Shown here one piece after another: positions 55,346-63,837 of a stretch of 64,000 nucleotides of DNA. Every line of letters begins with the position of its first letter. Position 1 is the stretch's first letter. The DNA comes from Promineifilum sp019695075 (GTDB taxonomy: Bacteria; Chloroflexota; Anaerolineae; Promineifilales; Promineifilaceae), in assembly GCA_026129185.1 (NCBI GenBank), contig JAHCIO010000026.1:1-64000 (forward strand). Direction: 5' to 3'. A program made the position numbers and the translations under genes. The notes under the pieces were generated by a model. That model had not been told where the DNA came from. It was given only the letters and a program-made list of their open reading frames with translations, and made no database searches.

Positions 55346-55916
55346 ACGGCCGGACGTAACCCAGCCACAGAATGCCCGCGGCGGATGCGCCGCCGATCAG
55401 CAAACTGATGGCCCAGGGGACGGCCGCTTGCCCGCCGGCCAAGGCCACAAAGGCAATGGCCGCGCCGACGGCCAACCCGCTGAGCAGCGCCACCGACACC
55501 GCCTGCAGGAAGCCAAAGCTGCGCAGCTTGAATGCCGGGGGCACAGTCGCCGCCGTCCAGCGGAAATAGGTCGCCAGCTCCGAGTCGTCGGCGATAAGCC
55601 GATCCTTGATCTTGTTCATGGCCCGCACGCTCTCCAGCCACGCCTGCCGCAGCCGCACCAGTTGCAGGATGGTGATCAGCCCCAGCCCGGCCAGCAGGGC
55701 GAAGATGATCACGAAGGTCAGATAGAGCTGCCGCCGGTCGATGCCCTCGATCTGGGTGGACAGCAGCGCGGCGATGAGCGTGGCGAAGGTGACGAAGAAG
55801 TATTGCCAGGCGCGGGCGCGGTCTTCGTTGGCCTGGAAGGCGGTTTGCGCGACGTAGCTATACTCCGCGGTGATGATGGCGCGGGCCAACTCGTCGGGGC
55901 GCTTGTCGGTCGGCAT
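55326..55916 (-). CDS. Small integral membrane protein with two helix pairs
   Basis: A 196-residue protein. An N-terminal amphipathic part (LARAIITAEYSYVAQTAFQA) is followed by a helix pair (about 40-60 and 66-88), a cytosolic loop and a second pair (about 140-185). This plan is seen in small RipA- or SLATT-like membrane proteins, but I do not assign a family. Its stop is followed by the protease operon, and its ATG lies 3 bases after the PPOX gene, so all may be co-transcribed. Confidence 0.75.
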   Translation of the reverse strand: MPTDKRPDELARAIITAEYSYVAQTAFQANEDRARAWQYFFVTFATLIAALLSTQIEGIDRRQLYLTFVIIFALLAGLGLITILQLVRLRQAWLESVRAMNKIKDRLIADDSELATYFRWTAATVPPAFKLRSFGFLQAVSVALLSGLAVGAAIAFVALAGGQAAVPWAISLLIGGASAAGILWLGYVRPLQRMKA

Positions 55917-55919
55917 GGC

Positions 55920-56333
55920 CTAGTAAGCGATGACCCGCGTCGGCCGAATCTTCAGATCGACCCGGTTCTCTGTGCCGCGGCGCTCGATGGGGGCGTAGTC
56001 GCCGTAGTAGTGCTCCACGCCGCAGTAGAGTTTAGCGTGGGCGTCGATGGTCTTGTACTCCGGGTCGGGGACGATCTCCTCGACGTAGCCGCGCACGTCG
56101 ATCCAGTGGAATGGGTCTTTGGGGTCGACGGCCGTCAGGGCCACCAGCGGGTTGTGGCCGGCGTTCTTCGTCTTGCGCCGGCTGTCGGTCGAATTGACGA
56201 TGACGTGCGTGCCGTCCCACGAGCACCAGACGACGGAGTTCTCCGGCTGGCCGTCGGGGGCGATGGTCGTCAGCACGGCATAGACCGGGCCGGTGAGCAG
56301 GGACAGATGCGATTCCGGGATAGTAGCGGTCAT
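55920..56333 (-). CDS. PPOX-class F420/FMN-dependent oxidoreductase
   Basis: A 137-residue split-barrel protein of the pyridoxamine-phosphate-oxidase-like superfamily. VYAVLTTIAPDGQPENSVVW, the RRKTKNAGHNPLVALTAVD cofactor loop and WIDVRGYVEEIV are typical of F420-dependent members. A small-molecule reductase is likely. The gene is first in the minus-strand set and divergent from the liv operon. Confidence 0.85.
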   Translation of the reverse strand: MTATIPESHLSLLTGPVYAVLTTIAPDGQPENSVVWCSWDGTHVIVNSTDSRRKTKNAGHNPLVALTAVDPKDPFHWIDVRGYVEEIVPDPEYKTIDAHAKLYCGVEHYYGDYAPIERRGTENRVDLKIRPTRVIAY

Positions 56334-56428
56334 GGCAGCGGCCTCCTATGCGAGGGGTGATGTTGGCTCACCATACTGTAGCAGAAACGCAGCCGCCGGC
56401 CAGACAGTTGTAACAATCCGGGCCGATG

Positions 56429-56442
56429 ATTGACTGGTCAAT
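56429..56442. promoter_or_regulatory. Possible operator between PPOX and liv genes
   Basis: The perfect palindrome ATTGAC-TG-GTCAAT lies about 70 bases before livG in a divergent gap. The regulator is unknown. Nearby TTGCCC and TACTTT (17 bases apart) might be a promoter. Confidence 0.35.
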
Positions 56443-56511
56443 TTGTTGCCCGCCAGAGACAACTATGATACTTTCCCGCGCGGTTAGTTGCTCGTTCTGT
56501 TACCAGGCTAC

Positions 56512-57288
56512 ATGGATAGAAGCGCTGCGATCCTCTCAGTCGAAGATGTATCGCTCCACTTCGGGGGCAACACCGCCCTGAACGATGTGCGCTTCGACGT
56601 GCGTCCCGGCGAGATTCGGGCCATCATCGGCCCCAACGGCGCGGGCAAGACCTCCATCCTCAACTGCATCAGCGGCTTCTACCGGCCGCAGCAAGGGCGC
56701 ATCCTCTTCAAAGGCCAACACGACCTGACGAAGACCCCGACCGACGCCATCGCCGCCCTCGGCCTGGCACGCACCTTCCAGAACATTGCCCTCTACACCG
56801 GCCTCAGCACGCTCGACAACCTCATGGCCGCGCGCCACATCCACATGAAGCAGAGCGCCCTCCAGTCGATGCTCTACTGGGGCGCGGCCCAGCGCGAGGA
56901 AGTGCGCCACCGGCAGGTGGTGGAGGAGATCATCGACTTCCTGGAGATCGCCCACATTCGCAAGGCTGTCGTCGGCGCGCTGCCCTATGGCCTGCGCAAG
57001 CGCGTCGAACTCGGCCGCGCCCTGGCCATGGAACCCGACTTATTGCTGCTGGATGAGCCGATGGCGGGCATGAACCTGGAGGAGAAAGAGGACATGGCCC
57101 GCTTCATCCTCGACACCTATGAGCGGCGCGGCGTCACCATCGTCCTCATTGAGCACGACATGGGCCTGGTGATGGACATCTCCGACCGCGTCGTGGTGCT
57201 CGACTTCGGCCGGGTCATCGCCGACGGCCCGCCCGACGCCATCAAGCAAGACGAGAAGGTGATTCAGGCGTATTTAGGAGAGGCATGA
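56512..57288 (+). CDS. livG: Branched-chain/acyl-type ABC importer ATPase (LivG)
   Basis: A 258-residue ATPase of the HAAT importer family. Walker A is GPNGAGKTS, the LivG signature region is LPYGLRKRVELGRALAMEP, and Walker B is LLLLDEPMAGMN with IEHDMG as the switch. The C-terminal IKQDEKVIQAYLGEA is typical. The start is the ATG giving MDRSAAILSVEDV. It heads an operon: livG, acyl-CoA synthetase, two small genes, livH, livM, livK, livF. Confidence 0.92.
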   Translation: MDRSAAILSVEDVSLHFGGNTALNDVRFDVRPGEIRAIIGPNGAGKTSILNCISGFYRPQQGRILFKGQHDLTKTPTDAIAALGLARTFQNIALYTGLSTLDNLMAARHIHMKQSALQSMLYWGAAQREEVRHRQVVEEIIDFLEIAHIRKAVVGALPYGLRKRVELGRALAMEPDLLLLDEPMAGMNLEEKEDMARFILDTYERRGVTIVLIEHDMGLVMDISDRVVVLDFGRVIADGPPDAIKQDEKVIQAYLGEA

Positions 57289-57290
57289 CT

Positions 57291-57391
57291 CAATTAGGAA
57301 TTACGAATTAGGAATTAAGAATGAAGAGCGCCCGTTTGTGACGCTCTCTTCATTCCCAATTCCCAATTCCCAATTCCTAATTCCTAATTGG
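57291..57391. repeat. AATTCC heptamer hairpin between livG and the synthetase
   Basis: Units AATTAGG/AATTACG on the left (57294-57325) face AATTCCC/AATTCCT units on the right (57353-57390), forming a long imperfect stem with inner arms AATGAAGAGCG/CGCTCTCTTCATT. It ends just before the synthetase start codon and could act as a transcript stabiliser or partial terminator. Confidence 0.75.
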
Positions 57392-57395
57392 CCCC

Positions 57396-59318
57396 ATGGA
57401 CGCAACCGCTCAAACTCTCCCCCAGTTCCTCCTCCGCCAGGCGCAGACGCAGCCGGCCGGCAAGGTAGCCATGCGGCAGAAAGAGTTCGGCATCTGGCGC
57501 GAATTCACCTGGACCAACTCCTACGCCGAGATACGCGCGCTGGGCATGGGGTTGATCGCGCTCGGGGCGCGGCGCGGCGACACCATCGCCACCGTCGGCG
57601 ACAACGACCGCTACCATGTCTGGAGCTACCTGGCCTTGCAAGCCATCGGCGCGGCCCAGGTCGGCCTGTTCACCGACGCCACGCCGGCCGAGATGGCCTA
57701 CATCATTGACCACAGCGACGCCACTTTTGTCCTGGCCAAAGACCAAGAGCAGTGCGACAAGCTGCTCGACATCCGCGCCCAGATTCCCAAGGTGCATCGC
57801 GTCATTTACTGGGACGAGCGCGGCCTGTGGCACTACGACGAGCCGTGGCTGCTGCCCTTCGCGGAAGTCCAGGCGTTGGGACGGGAGCTGACCGCCCGCG
57901 AACCCGACCGCTTCGAGACGGAGGTCGCCCTGGGCGCGGCCGGCGACCCGGCCATGCTGTGCTATACCTCCGGCACGACCGGCCGGCCGAAGGGCGTCGT
58001 CCTCAGCCACGGCAACATCATCAGCGCCATCCGCCTCTACCACGACGTTGACCCCCGCCGCGACACCGACAACCACGTCAGCTTCATGCCGATGGGCTGG
58101 ATTGCCGAGCCGATCCTGGGCATCGCCGCCCACGTCTTCGCCGGGCTGATCCTCAACTTCCCCGAAGAGCCGGAGACAGTGCGGCAGAACGTCCGCGAGA
58201 TCGCTCCGGAGATGCTCTTCTACAACTCGCGCCTGTGGGACTCGCTGGTGGGCACGGTGCAGGTGCGCATGAACGACGCCACCTGGCTCAACCGGATGCT
58301 CTACCGCCGCTTCCTGCCCATCGGCTACCGCATGGCCGACGCCCGTTTCGGCGGCAAGCCGGCCGGGGTGGGCGTTCGCGCCGCCTATGCTCTGGGCGAC
58401 CGGCTCGTCTTCGGCCCCCTGCGCGACCAGTTGGGCCTGTCGCGCGTGCGCGCCGCCTACACCGCCGGCTCGGCCCTCAGCCCCGACGCAATGCGCTTCT
58501 TCCACGCCCTGGGCGTCAACCTGAAGCAGATCTACGGCTCGACTGAGGTCACCGGCGGGGCGACTATCCATCGCGACGCGGCCATCAAGTTCGCCAGCGT
58601 CGGCCCGCCCGCGCCGGGCATCGACATCCGCATCGCCGACGACGGCGAGATTCAGATCGCCGGGCCGACGGTGATGCAGGGCTACTATAAGGACCCCGAC
58701 ACCACCGCCCGCGACATCCTCACCGACGCCGACGGCCGGCGCTGGTTCCGCACCGGCGACGCCGGGGCCATCGACGCCGACGGCCATCTCATCTACCTCG
58801 ACCGCGTCAAGGATATGCTGACGCTGGCCGGCGGTGAGCGCTTCTCGCCGCAGTTCATCGAGGGGCGGCTGAAGTTCAGCCCCTACGTGCGCGACGTGAT
58901 GGCCGCCGGCGGCGAGACGCGCGCCTTCGCTACGGCGCTGATCATCATCGACTATGAGAACGTCGGCCAGTGGGCGGAGAAGCAGCGCATCCCCTACACA
59001 ACCTTCGTAGACCTGTCACAGCGCCCGCAAGTCTACGAACTGATCCGCCATGCCGTGGAGGAGGTCAACGCCTCGCTGCCGCCGGGGGCGCGGCTGCGGC
59101 GCTTTGTGCTGATGCATAAGGAGTTCGACGCCGACGAAGCCGAGATGACGCGCACGCGCAAGCTGCGCCGCGGCTTCCTCTACGAGCGCTACGGCGACAT
59201 CATCGAGGCCATGTACCGCGGCGACGACAGCATCCACGTGCGCGCGCCGGTGAGGTATCAAGATGGGAGTGAGGGGTTTGTAAAAACGGAAATACGTGTG
59301 CTGAAGCTAGAGCCATAA
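57396..59318 (+). CDS. AMP-forming acyl-CoA synthetase
   Basis: A 640-residue ANL-family enzyme, FadD15-like, that activates a carboxylic acid to its CoA thioester. The P-loop is CYTSGTTGRPKGVVLSHG. The adenine motif is YGSTEVTGG, the A8 hinge is RTGDAGAIDADG plus IYLDRVKDM, and the A10 Lys lies in RTRKLRRGF. No ribosome site is visible; the start codon lies just after a hairpin. Placement in a liv operon suggests that the imported substrate is an acid to be activated, perhaps a fatty or aromatic acid. Confidence 0.92.
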   Translation: MDATAQTLPQFLLRQAQTQPAGKVAMRQKEFGIWREFTWTNSYAEIRALGMGLIALGARRGDTIATVGDNDRYHVWSYLALQAIGAAQVGLFTDATPAEMAYIIDHSDATFVLAKDQEQCDKLLDIRAQIPKVHRVIYWDERGLWHYDEPWLLPFAEVQALGRELTAREPDRFETEVALGAAGDPAMLCYTSGTTGRPKGVVLSHGNIISAIRLYHDVDPRRDTDNHVSFMPMGWIAEPILGIAAHVFAGLILNFPEEPETVRQNVREIAPEMLFYNSRLWDSLVGTVQVRMNDATWLNRMLYRRFLPIGYRMADARFGGKPAGVGVRAAYALGDRLVFGPLRDQLGLSRVRAAYTAGSALSPDAMRFFHALGVNLKQIYGSTEVTGGATIHRDAAIKFASVGPPAPGIDIRIADDGEIQIAGPTVMQGYYKDPDTTARDILTDADGRRWFRTGDAGAIDADGHLIYLDRVKDMLTLAGGERFSPQFIEGRLKFSPYVRDVMAAGGETRAFATALIIIDYENVGQWAEKQRIPYTTFVDLSQRPQVYELIRHAVEEVNASLPPGARLRRFVLMHKEFDADEAEMTRTRKLRRGFLYERYGDIIEAMYRGDDSIHVRAPVRYQDGSEGFVKTEIRVLKLEP

Positions 59319-59336
59319 TGATAGAGGGGGAAGGGA

Positions 59337-59573
59337 TTGGATTTCGAGATCGTTGGTGAAATTCGCGAAGTTGAGACGATTGCAATTGGAACGAAGATCC
59401 GCGAAGTGCGCCGGCTGCGCAAACATTATGGACACGGGCGCTGGCGCAAGATGAAGGGCATCGCCCTTGTTCGGTTGAAAGATGGAACAACGCACACAGC
59501 GGAAGTCCACTGGTATGAGGCGCACGGTATCGGCAGAAAAGAGTTCAAGCTGAAGTTTCCGTTACTGGACTGA
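59337..59573 (+). CDS. Small basic conserved protein
   Basis: A 78-residue protein from a TTG start with GGGGGAAGG upstream. It reads EIVGEIREVETIAIGTKIRE then RWRKMKGIALVRLKDGTTHT and HWYEAHGIGRKEFKLKF. Very similar small proteins are widespread in Cyanobacteria and Chloroflexota (recollection), often as pairs with other short genes. Function is unknown. The next small gene starts 2 bases after the stop. Confidence 0.75.
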   Translation: MDFEIVGEIREVETIAIGTKIREVRRLRKHYGHGRWRKMKGIALVRLKDGTTHTAEVHWYEAHGIGRKEFKLKFPLLD

Positions 59574-59575
59574 CT

Positions 59576-59812
59576 ATGAATGAGACTGAATCCCACATGC
59601 AATTTGCTCTATGCCTGGACAATGCAAGCTACGAGGCTTCGCTCGAACTGGGCAAGCTCTACCGAGTTGTGATCGATGACCAAGCCGAGGCACGAGGCTA
59701 CGTGCGCATCATCGATGAAAGCGGCGAAGACTATGCCTATGACATAGAGCGTTTTTACTTACTGACCCTGCCAGAGTCGGTGGAACAAACGCTCTTGCTG
59801 GCTATAAGCTGA
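59576..59812 (+). CDS. Small acidic conserved protein
   Basis: A 78-residue protein, translationally close to the gene before it. The core LCLDNASYEASLELGKLYRV followed by RGYVRIIDESGEDYAYDIER is a recurring small family (an IDESGEDY-type protein) in Cyanobacteria and Chloroflexota. An in-frame ATG at 59597 is an alternative start. The basic and acidic neighbours may bind each other. Their place inside a liv operon looks incidental. Confidence 0.75.
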   Translation: MNETESHMQFALCLDNASYEASLELGKLYRVVIDDQAEARGYVRIIDESGEDYAYDIERFYLLTLPESVEQTLLLAIS

Positions 59813-59818
59813 CCGCTC

Positions 59819-60754
59819 ATGAACTGGCAACTCGTCCCCCAACAACTGGTTACCGGCGTGCTCAATGGCGGCATCATCGCCATCATTGCCCTGGGCATCG
59901 TCCTCATCTATCGCTCGTCGGAGGTGTTCAACTTCGCCCACGGGCAGATGGTCATGCTCGGCGCGTTCCTGACGTGGTGGTTTGCCGGTGGCAATGAGAC
60001 CGGCAAGGAGTTGTTCAACCTGCCGCTGTGGGCGGCCGTGCCGCTGGCCATCGTCGTCATGGCCGCGCTGGGCCTGGTCATCGAGCGGCTGGCGCTGCGG
60101 CCAATGACCGGCCAACCGCTGCTGGCCATCATCCTCATGACCCTCGGCCTGGCCCAACTGCTGGAAGGCGCCACGGCCATCATCTTCGGCATTGAACCAA
60201 AGAACAACTTCCCGGCTCCCTTCTCGCCCAGCGACGTGATCAGCATCCCCTTCCCCGGCGCGTTCAACGACACGATCATCATCAAGCAAGCCCTGCTGGC
60301 CACTTTTGTCGTTGCCATCGTTGCCGGGTTGATGTTCATGCTCTTCTTCCAATACACGCGCACCGGCCTGGCCATGCGGGCGACGTCGGCCGACCACGAG
60401 CTGGCCCGCAGCGTGGGCATCAATGTGCCGCGCGTCTTCGGCCTGTCGTGGGCCATCGCCGGCATCATCGCCACCCTCGGCGGCGTCTTGCTGGCCACAC
60501 TGACCGGCGTCAGCCTGAGTCTAGGCGTTGTCGCCCTGGTTGCCTTCCCGGCCATCCTGCTGGGCGGCTTGCAGTCGTTCGTCGGGGCGCTCATCGGCGG
60601 GTTGCTCATTGGGCTGGCCCAGGCGCTGGTGCAGGCGTCGTCGGTGCAGGTCGTGCGCAACTCGTCGGAGATCGCCCCCTACCTGTTGCTGCTGGTCGTC
60701 CTGCTCATCCGCCCCGAAGGGCTGTTCGGCGAGAAGCGCATCGAGCGCGTCTAG
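59819..60754 (+). CDS. livH: Liv-type ABC importer permease (LivH)
   Basis: A 311-residue permease with about eight hydrophobic segments. NGGIIAIIALGIVLIYRSSE and the NFAHGQMVMLGAF block at the N-terminus and GLSWAIAGIIATLGGVLLA are LivH hallmarks. RATSADHELARSVGINVPRV is the cytoplasmic coupling loop. It lies 12 bases before livM. Confidence 0.93.
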   Translation: MNWQLVPQQLVTGVLNGGIIAIIALGIVLIYRSSEVFNFAHGQMVMLGAFLTWWFAGGNETGKELFNLPLWAAVPLAIVVMAALGLVIERLALRPMTGQPLLAIILMTLGLAQLLEGATAIIFGIEPKNNFPAPFSPSDVISIPFPGAFNDTIIIKQALLATFVVAIVAGLMFMLFFQYTRTGLAMRATSADHELARSVGINVPRVFGLSWAIAGIIATLGGVLLATLTGVSLSLGVVALVAFPAILLGGLQSFVGALIGGLLIGLAQALVQASSVQVVRNSSEIAPYLLLLVVLLIRPEGLFGEKRIERV

Positions 60755-60766
60755 AGAGAGACCATC

Positions 60767-61834
60767 ATGGCCGCACTTCGCCCCGCCGGAGACTTTGACC
60801 GCAGCTATGAGCAGGACATGGCCGTTCTCCGCCGGCCGTGGCAATGGGCCGCGCTGGCCCTGGGCGCGGCCGTCGCGCTGACCGCGCCGCTGTGGGCCAG
60901 CGCCTACATCGTCACTACGGCCAACACCATCTTCTACACCATCATCGCCGTCCAGGGCCTCAACGTCCTGACCGGCTACACCGGCCAAATCTCCCTCGGC
61001 CAGGCGGCGTTCATGCTCGTCGGCGGCTACACGTCGGCCCTGGTCACGACCCACTTCGGCCTGCCCTTCCCGCTGGCGGTGCTGGTCGCCGGGCTGGTGG
61101 CCGGGTTGGTGGGGTTGCTCTTCGGCCTGCCGTCGCTGCGCGTCAAGGGCTTCTACCTGGCCATGGCCACGCTGGCGGCCCAGTTCATCATCCCCTGGAT
61201 CAGCCGCCACGCCTTGCCCGACCTGCTCGGCGGCACCTCCGGCCGCATCGACGTGCCCGTGCCGGTCATCCTGGGCGTCCACTTTAGCGAGACGAGCCAG
61301 TACTACTACCTCTCGCTGATCGCTTTGGTGTTGACGACGCTGGCGGTGCTGAACATCAGCCGCTCGCGGTTGGGGCGGGCGCTGGTGTCCATCCGCGACA
61401 ACGATCTGGCCGCCGAGTTGCTGGGCGTCAGCCTGTTCGGGTACAAGCTACGGGCGTTCTTCATCGCCTCCTTCCTGGCCGGCATCGCCGGGGCGCTGAA
61501 GGCCCATAGCCAGCGCGGCGTGGGCACGGAGTTCGGCTATGGCCTGGAGGAGTCGATCATCCTGCTGGGCATGCTGGTCATCGGCGGGTTGGGCACAAAC
61601 CTGGGGCCGTTCCTGGGCGTGACGGCCGTCGTCCTGCTGGAAGACCTGGCGGGGCTGACGGGCCAGAAGATGGCCAAGTGGTTCCCGGCGTTGCAGGCGC
61701 GCTTCCTGACATCGTTCCGGCCGATCTTCTTCGGCCTGGTGCTGATGCTCTTTCTGATTTTCGAGTCGCGCGGCCTGGCCCACCGCTGGCAGATGATCAA
61801 GGCCGCCTGGCGATTACGGCCGTTCGCGCGCTAA
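60767..61834 (+). CDS. livM: Liv-type ABC importer permease (LivM)
   Basis: A 355-residue permease of about ten helices with LNVLTGYTGQISLGQAAFML and GRALVSIRDNDLAAELLGVS (coupling loop). The start follows AGAGAGACCATC. It pairs with LivH. After its stop, 360 bases of repeats separate it from livK. Confidence 0.93.
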   Translation: MAALRPAGDFDRSYEQDMAVLRRPWQWAALALGAAVALTAPLWASAYIVTTANTIFYTIIAVQGLNVLTGYTGQISLGQAAFMLVGGYTSALVTTHFGLPFPLAVLVAGLVAGLVGLLFGLPSLRVKGFYLAMATLAAQFIIPWISRHALPDLLGGTSGRIDVPVPVILGVHFSETSQYYYLSLIALVLTTLAVLNISRSRLGRALVSIRDNDLAAELLGVSLFGYKLRAFFIASFLAGIAGALKAHSQRGVGTEFGYGLEESIILLGMLVIGGLGTNLGPFLGVTAVVLLEDLAGLTGQKMAKWFPALQARFLTSFRPIFFGLVLMLFLIFESRGLAHRWQMIKAAWRLRPFAR

Positions 61835-61850
61835 CGACGAGTTTGGCGGC

Positions 61851-62060
61851 ATCCGCAGCCGCAGATGCGGGCGGGTGCGCCCCGTTCGCGCATCTGAGGA
61901 TGCGCACTCTGCGGTGGCGGGTGGCGGATGGCAGGTGGCGCGTGGCACGCGTGGCGCGTGGCGGAGTCCGCATCCTCAGATGCGGGCGGGTGCGGCACGA
62001 ACGCGCGCATCTGAGGATGCGCACTCTGCGATAGCATCTGAGGCTGCGCGCCCTGCGGCA
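61851..62060. repeat. Cluster of GCATCCTCAGATGC hairpin repeats
   Basis: A degenerate copy lies at 61851-61911 and a perfect one at 61964-62026 with 21-base arms; a partial third copy follows. Between them is a GTGGCGGATGGCAGGTGGCG-like run. The rest of 62061-62196 shows only the livK ribosome site. No gene is seen here. Confidence 0.75.
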
Positions 62061-62196
62061 ATCGAATGCACAGACCGCGTCCGAAACGCGGTTCGGCAGA
62101 GAGGGACGAACAATAAACGACAAATCATCAACGCCCGACGTTCGTCCCCCACAGTTTTATCAAAGAGGTGAGCGTGTTGTGAAAGGAGAAAGTGGG

Positions 62197-63735
62197 ATGA
62201 AGAGAGAAAAGTGGGTTGTGATGGGGTTGCTGCTGGCGTTGTTGCTGGCGCTGGCGGCCTGTAGCTCGGCGCAGGTCAGCGAGCTGGCGCCGACAGTCGA
62301 AGCAGCCGTGCAGGAAGTGGCCCCGACGTTGCAAGCCGCGGCCACGGAGTTGGCCCCGACGCTGCAGGCCGCGGTGACCGAGTTGGCCCCGACAGTGGAG
62401 TCGGCCATCGAAGCGGGCGCGGCCACGCTGGAGGCGGTGGCCACGGCCGTCGCCCCAACCGAGGCGCCGGAGGCCACCGCCGAGCCGGCGCCCACCGAAG
62501 AAGCAGCCACGGGCGAGATGGCCGCGGAGGAGTGCGCCGAGACGTATGAGGGCGAGACCATCGTCATCTACCAGGCCGCCGGTCTGACCGGCCCGCTGGC
62601 CCAGATTCTGGGCGACGGTTTCATCAATGGCTCCAACGATGCCGTCGAGCGCATCAACGCCGAGGGCGGCGTCTGTGGTGTGCAACTGGAGTTGCATTTG
62701 GAAGACTCGCAGTACGACCCGGAGCAGGAGTTGGCCATCTACGAGCGCTACCGCGCCGAAGAACCGGCCCCCGTGCTCCACCTGACCTATGGCAGCGGCG
62801 CGGCCATCGCCCTGAAGGATCGCGTCACCGAGGACCAGATTCCTCACATCACCGCCGGCCTGAACGATGAGGCCTTCTACGTGCCCCGCGGCGGCTACAC
62901 CTTCGGCACCGGCCCGATCTACTCCGACCAGTTCGCCGGCTTCCTGACCTGGCTGAAGGACAACTGGGCCGACGTGAAGCCCGAAGGCGCGGGCGACGAC
63001 ATCGTCGTCGGCGTCGTCGGCTGGGCCAATGCCTTCGGGGCCGGGGCCACCACGCCGACCGCGCTGGCCTACGCCGAGGAGATCGGCGTCACCGTCCTGC
63101 CGCTGGAGTCGCAGGAGATTTCGCCCACGGCCGACGTGACCGGCCCGCTGCAAAACCTGCTGGCCAACGGGGCCAACGTCATCTACGTCCAGTCGCTGTC
63201 CTTCGGCCCGGCCCAGGTCATCGGCACGCTACGGGCGCTGAATGCCTGGGATTCGGTCGTCGTCGGCGGCGTCAACTGGAGCCTGAACACCGACGTACTC
63301 AACATTCTGGGCGAGAACGCCGCCCTGATGGACGGCTACTACGGCATCATGCCCAGCGCCTGGTGGAACGACACCGACAACCCCGGCGTGCAGATGGCGC
63401 TGGAGGACTTCGCTGCGTCCGGGCTGCCGGAAGCGAAGAAGGACGTCGGCTACCTGCTCAGCTATGGCCAGATGTTCGGCGTGGCCAACATCCTGCGCCA
63501 TGCCATGAACGCCGTCGGCTTTGAGGGGCTGACCGGCCAGACCGTGTTCGAGGCCATGCAGGACATGGGCACGATCGACGTCGGTGGCATGGCCACCTGG
63601 CGGGCCGGCGGCGAAGACCGCGCCCCGAACATGGCCCAGATTCGCCAGGTGCAGATCAACGCCGACGGCGTGCCGGAGTTCGTCGTCGTGCAGGACTTCT
63701 TCGAACTGCCCGACACCCGCCCGCCGGCGGAGTAA
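62197..63735 (+). CDS. livK: Liv-type substrate-binding lipoprotein (LivK)
   Basis: A 512-residue lipoprotein (LLALLLALAACSS lipobox). Residues 25-85 are five 11-residue repeats of ELAPTVEAAVQ type, likely a helical stalk, then a Pro/Ala/Glu-rich linker. The mature type-I binding fold begins ETIVIYQAAGLTGPLAQILG and contains LHLTYGSGAAIALKDRVTED. The start is the ATG with AAAGGAG eight bases upstream; a GTG six codons earlier is less likely. The stalk lifts the binding domain off the membrane. The ligand is unknown. Confidence 0.92.
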   Translation: MKREKWVVMGLLLALLLALAACSSAQVSELAPTVEAAVQEVAPTLQAAATELAPTLQAAVTELAPTVESAIEAGAATLEAVATAVAPTEAPEATAEPAPTEEAATGEMAAEECAETYEGETIVIYQAAGLTGPLAQILGDGFINGSNDAVERINAEGGVCGVQLELHLEDSQYDPEQELAIYERYRAEEPAPVLHLTYGSGAAIALKDRVTEDQIPHITAGLNDEAFYVPRGGYTFGTGPIYSDQFAGFLTWLKDNWADVKPEGAGDDIVVGVVGWANAFGAGATTPTALAYAEEIGVTVLPLESQEISPTADVTGPLQNLLANGANVIYVQSLSFGPAQVIGTLRALNAWDSVVVGGVNWSLNTDVLNILGENAALMDGYYGIMPSAWWNDTDNPGVQMALEDFAASGLPEAKKDVGYLLSYGQMFGVANILRHAMNAVGFEGLTGQTVFEAMQDMGTIDVGGMATWRAGGEDRAPNMAQIRQVQINADGVPEFVVVQDFFELPDTRPPAE

Positions 63736-63745
63736 GACAAAGAAG

Positions 63746-63828
63746 CTCACGCAAAGGCGCTAAGGAAGCCAAGAGCGCCAAGAAGAAAGAATTTGCGTGC
63801 TTTGCTTCCTTGGCGTTCTTTGCGTGAG
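63746..63828. repeat. CGCAAAG-family hairpin between livK and livF
   Basis: CTCACGCAAAG (63746-63756) pairs with CTTTGCGTGAG (63818-63828). The stem continues imperfectly through GGAAG/CTTCC and GGCGC-type units. It ends nine bases before the livF start. Confidence 0.75.
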
Positions 63829-63837
63829 GTCTGAGAT

